From Opitutales bacterium (GTDB taxonomy: Bacteria > Verrucomicrobiota > Verrucomicrobiia > Opitutales > Seribacteraceae), in NCBI GenBank assembly GCA_028042835.1, contig JAOFOL010000002.1:44415-108414 (forward strand): a DNA stretch of 64,000 nt, given 5' to 3'. The position numbers were made by a program, and so were the translations under genes. Positions 63,683 through 64,000 of this stretch are shown one piece after another (within the stretch, counting starts at the first letter, position 1; each line of letters starts with the position of its first letter). The notes under the pieces are model-generated. The model was not told the DNA's origin. It searched no databases and was given only the letters and a program-made list of their open reading frames with translations.

Positions 63683-64000
63683 GTGTTACTTAATATTTTT
63701 TTAAGTTCCACTGAAGCAGTCTTATATTTTTTTATACCCTGAAGATTTTCAAGGGTATCCTTTATCTCTGAGAATAAAGAATTACCAGTCGCTCCACTTT
63801 GGATCAATTCACGATAAGGAGGATTCTTAGGGAGTAGTATATTTGCCATGCCCAAATACGGTACACGAAGAACCAGTTTTCCGAATAGATATGTTAATGG
63901 GTGTGCTTTGTAAGCAATAACTCCTGGAATTCCTGCCAATGCACAGCCAAATGACATGGTACCCGAACTCATCAGTGCTGCCCGAGCAGTAATGACTAGA
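63631..64000 (-). CDS. lpxB: lipid-A-disaccharide synthase (partial, C-terminal part)
   Basis: The frame continues to the window edge on this strand; the visible part is the C-terminal third of LpxB: TARAALMSSGTMSFGCALAG, GVIAYKAHPLTYLFGKLVLR, VPYLGMANILLPKNPPYREL. It condenses UDP-2,3-diacylglucosamine with lipid X in lipid A synthesis, showing that this is a Gram-negative organism. The Met at 63972 is internal, not the start. The 3' end overlaps hemA by 52 nt. Confidence 0.9.
   Translation of the reverse strand, partial: LVITARAALMSSGTMSFGCALAGIPGVIAYKAHPLTYLFGKLVLRVPYLGMANILLPKNPPYRELIQSGATGNSLFSEIKDTLENLQGIKKYKTASVELKKILSNTQEFGVTDWLIDEMELG

Overview
The window comes from a Gram-negative (diderm) bacterium of moderate to low G+C. 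I infer a marine Verrucomicrobiota-type organism (Opitutae/Puniceicoccales-like) with moderate confidence. The grounds are lpxB, an outer-membrane barrel and a BamE-like protein for the outer membrane, a large SOS1-like Na+/H+ antiporter, a secreted sulfatase, PQQ-repeat, DUF362 and prenyltransferase-repeat secreted proteins, and an RpoD with a Lys/Ala-rich N-terminus. The taxonomic assignment is inference; no rRNA is present.

Layout. 1-6016 (minus strand): complex I genes in the order nuoB-C-D-E-F-G, with nuoF broken by an 8-C homopolymer and no nuoA next to nuoB. 6165-6252: tRNA-Ser(GGA). 6260-19226: mixed housekeeping and envelope genes (antiporter, FecR-like protein, BamE-like protein, barrel porin with a (CAAA)6 leader repeat, HspQ-like protein, a GxxExxY gene flanked by inverted repeats, CysJ-like flavoprotein, DAHP synthase, FGE-like protein, MORN-type lipoprotein, NtrC-family regulator with a strong sigma-54 promoter match beside it).

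19357-44055 (all plus strand, about 24.7 kb): a surface-polysaccharide locus that I regard as the main discovery. It has four modules. (a) Radical SAM protein, a split minimal thiamine-diphosphate enzyme, an MtnA-like isomerase and a class II aldolase/SDR fusion: an unassigned carbohydrate pathway. (b) GDP-sugar genes: Fcl/ColC-like, an epimerase, HddA-like heptose kinase, ColD-like 3-dehydratase and HddC-like nucleotidyltransferase, suggesting a deoxy-heptose or colitose-like sugar. (c) A complete set matching the Campylobacter jejuni O-methyl phosphoramidate pathway (Cj1415-Cj1418 plus a methyltransferase): CDP-amidate kinase, methyltransferase, L-glutamine kinase, gamma-glutamyl-CDP-amidate hydrolase and phosphoglutamine cytidylyltransferase. 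(d) Glycosyltransferases, TagD and two TagF/TagB-like transferases implying a glycerol-phosphate-containing polymer. The glutamine kinase gene carries an in-frame C10 tract, so the phosphoramidate decoration may be phase-variable. Several genes here lack ATG/GTG/TTG starts; two appear to start at ATT and one at CTG. Parts of the locus are far AT-richer than the rest (hand count: 12 G/C in 30301-30360 against 25 in 57661-57720).

44106-64000: coiled-coil protein, membrane-fusion protein, secreted repeat protein, acylphosphatase, sulfatase, PQQ-repeat and DUF362 proteins, a TPR lipoprotein, dnaG-rpoD (primase with a degenerate zinc site), tatA, a SUI1/YciH factor, the heme genes hemG/hemY-hemH-ccsA/hemX-hemA, and the C-terminal part of lpxB entering from the right edge.
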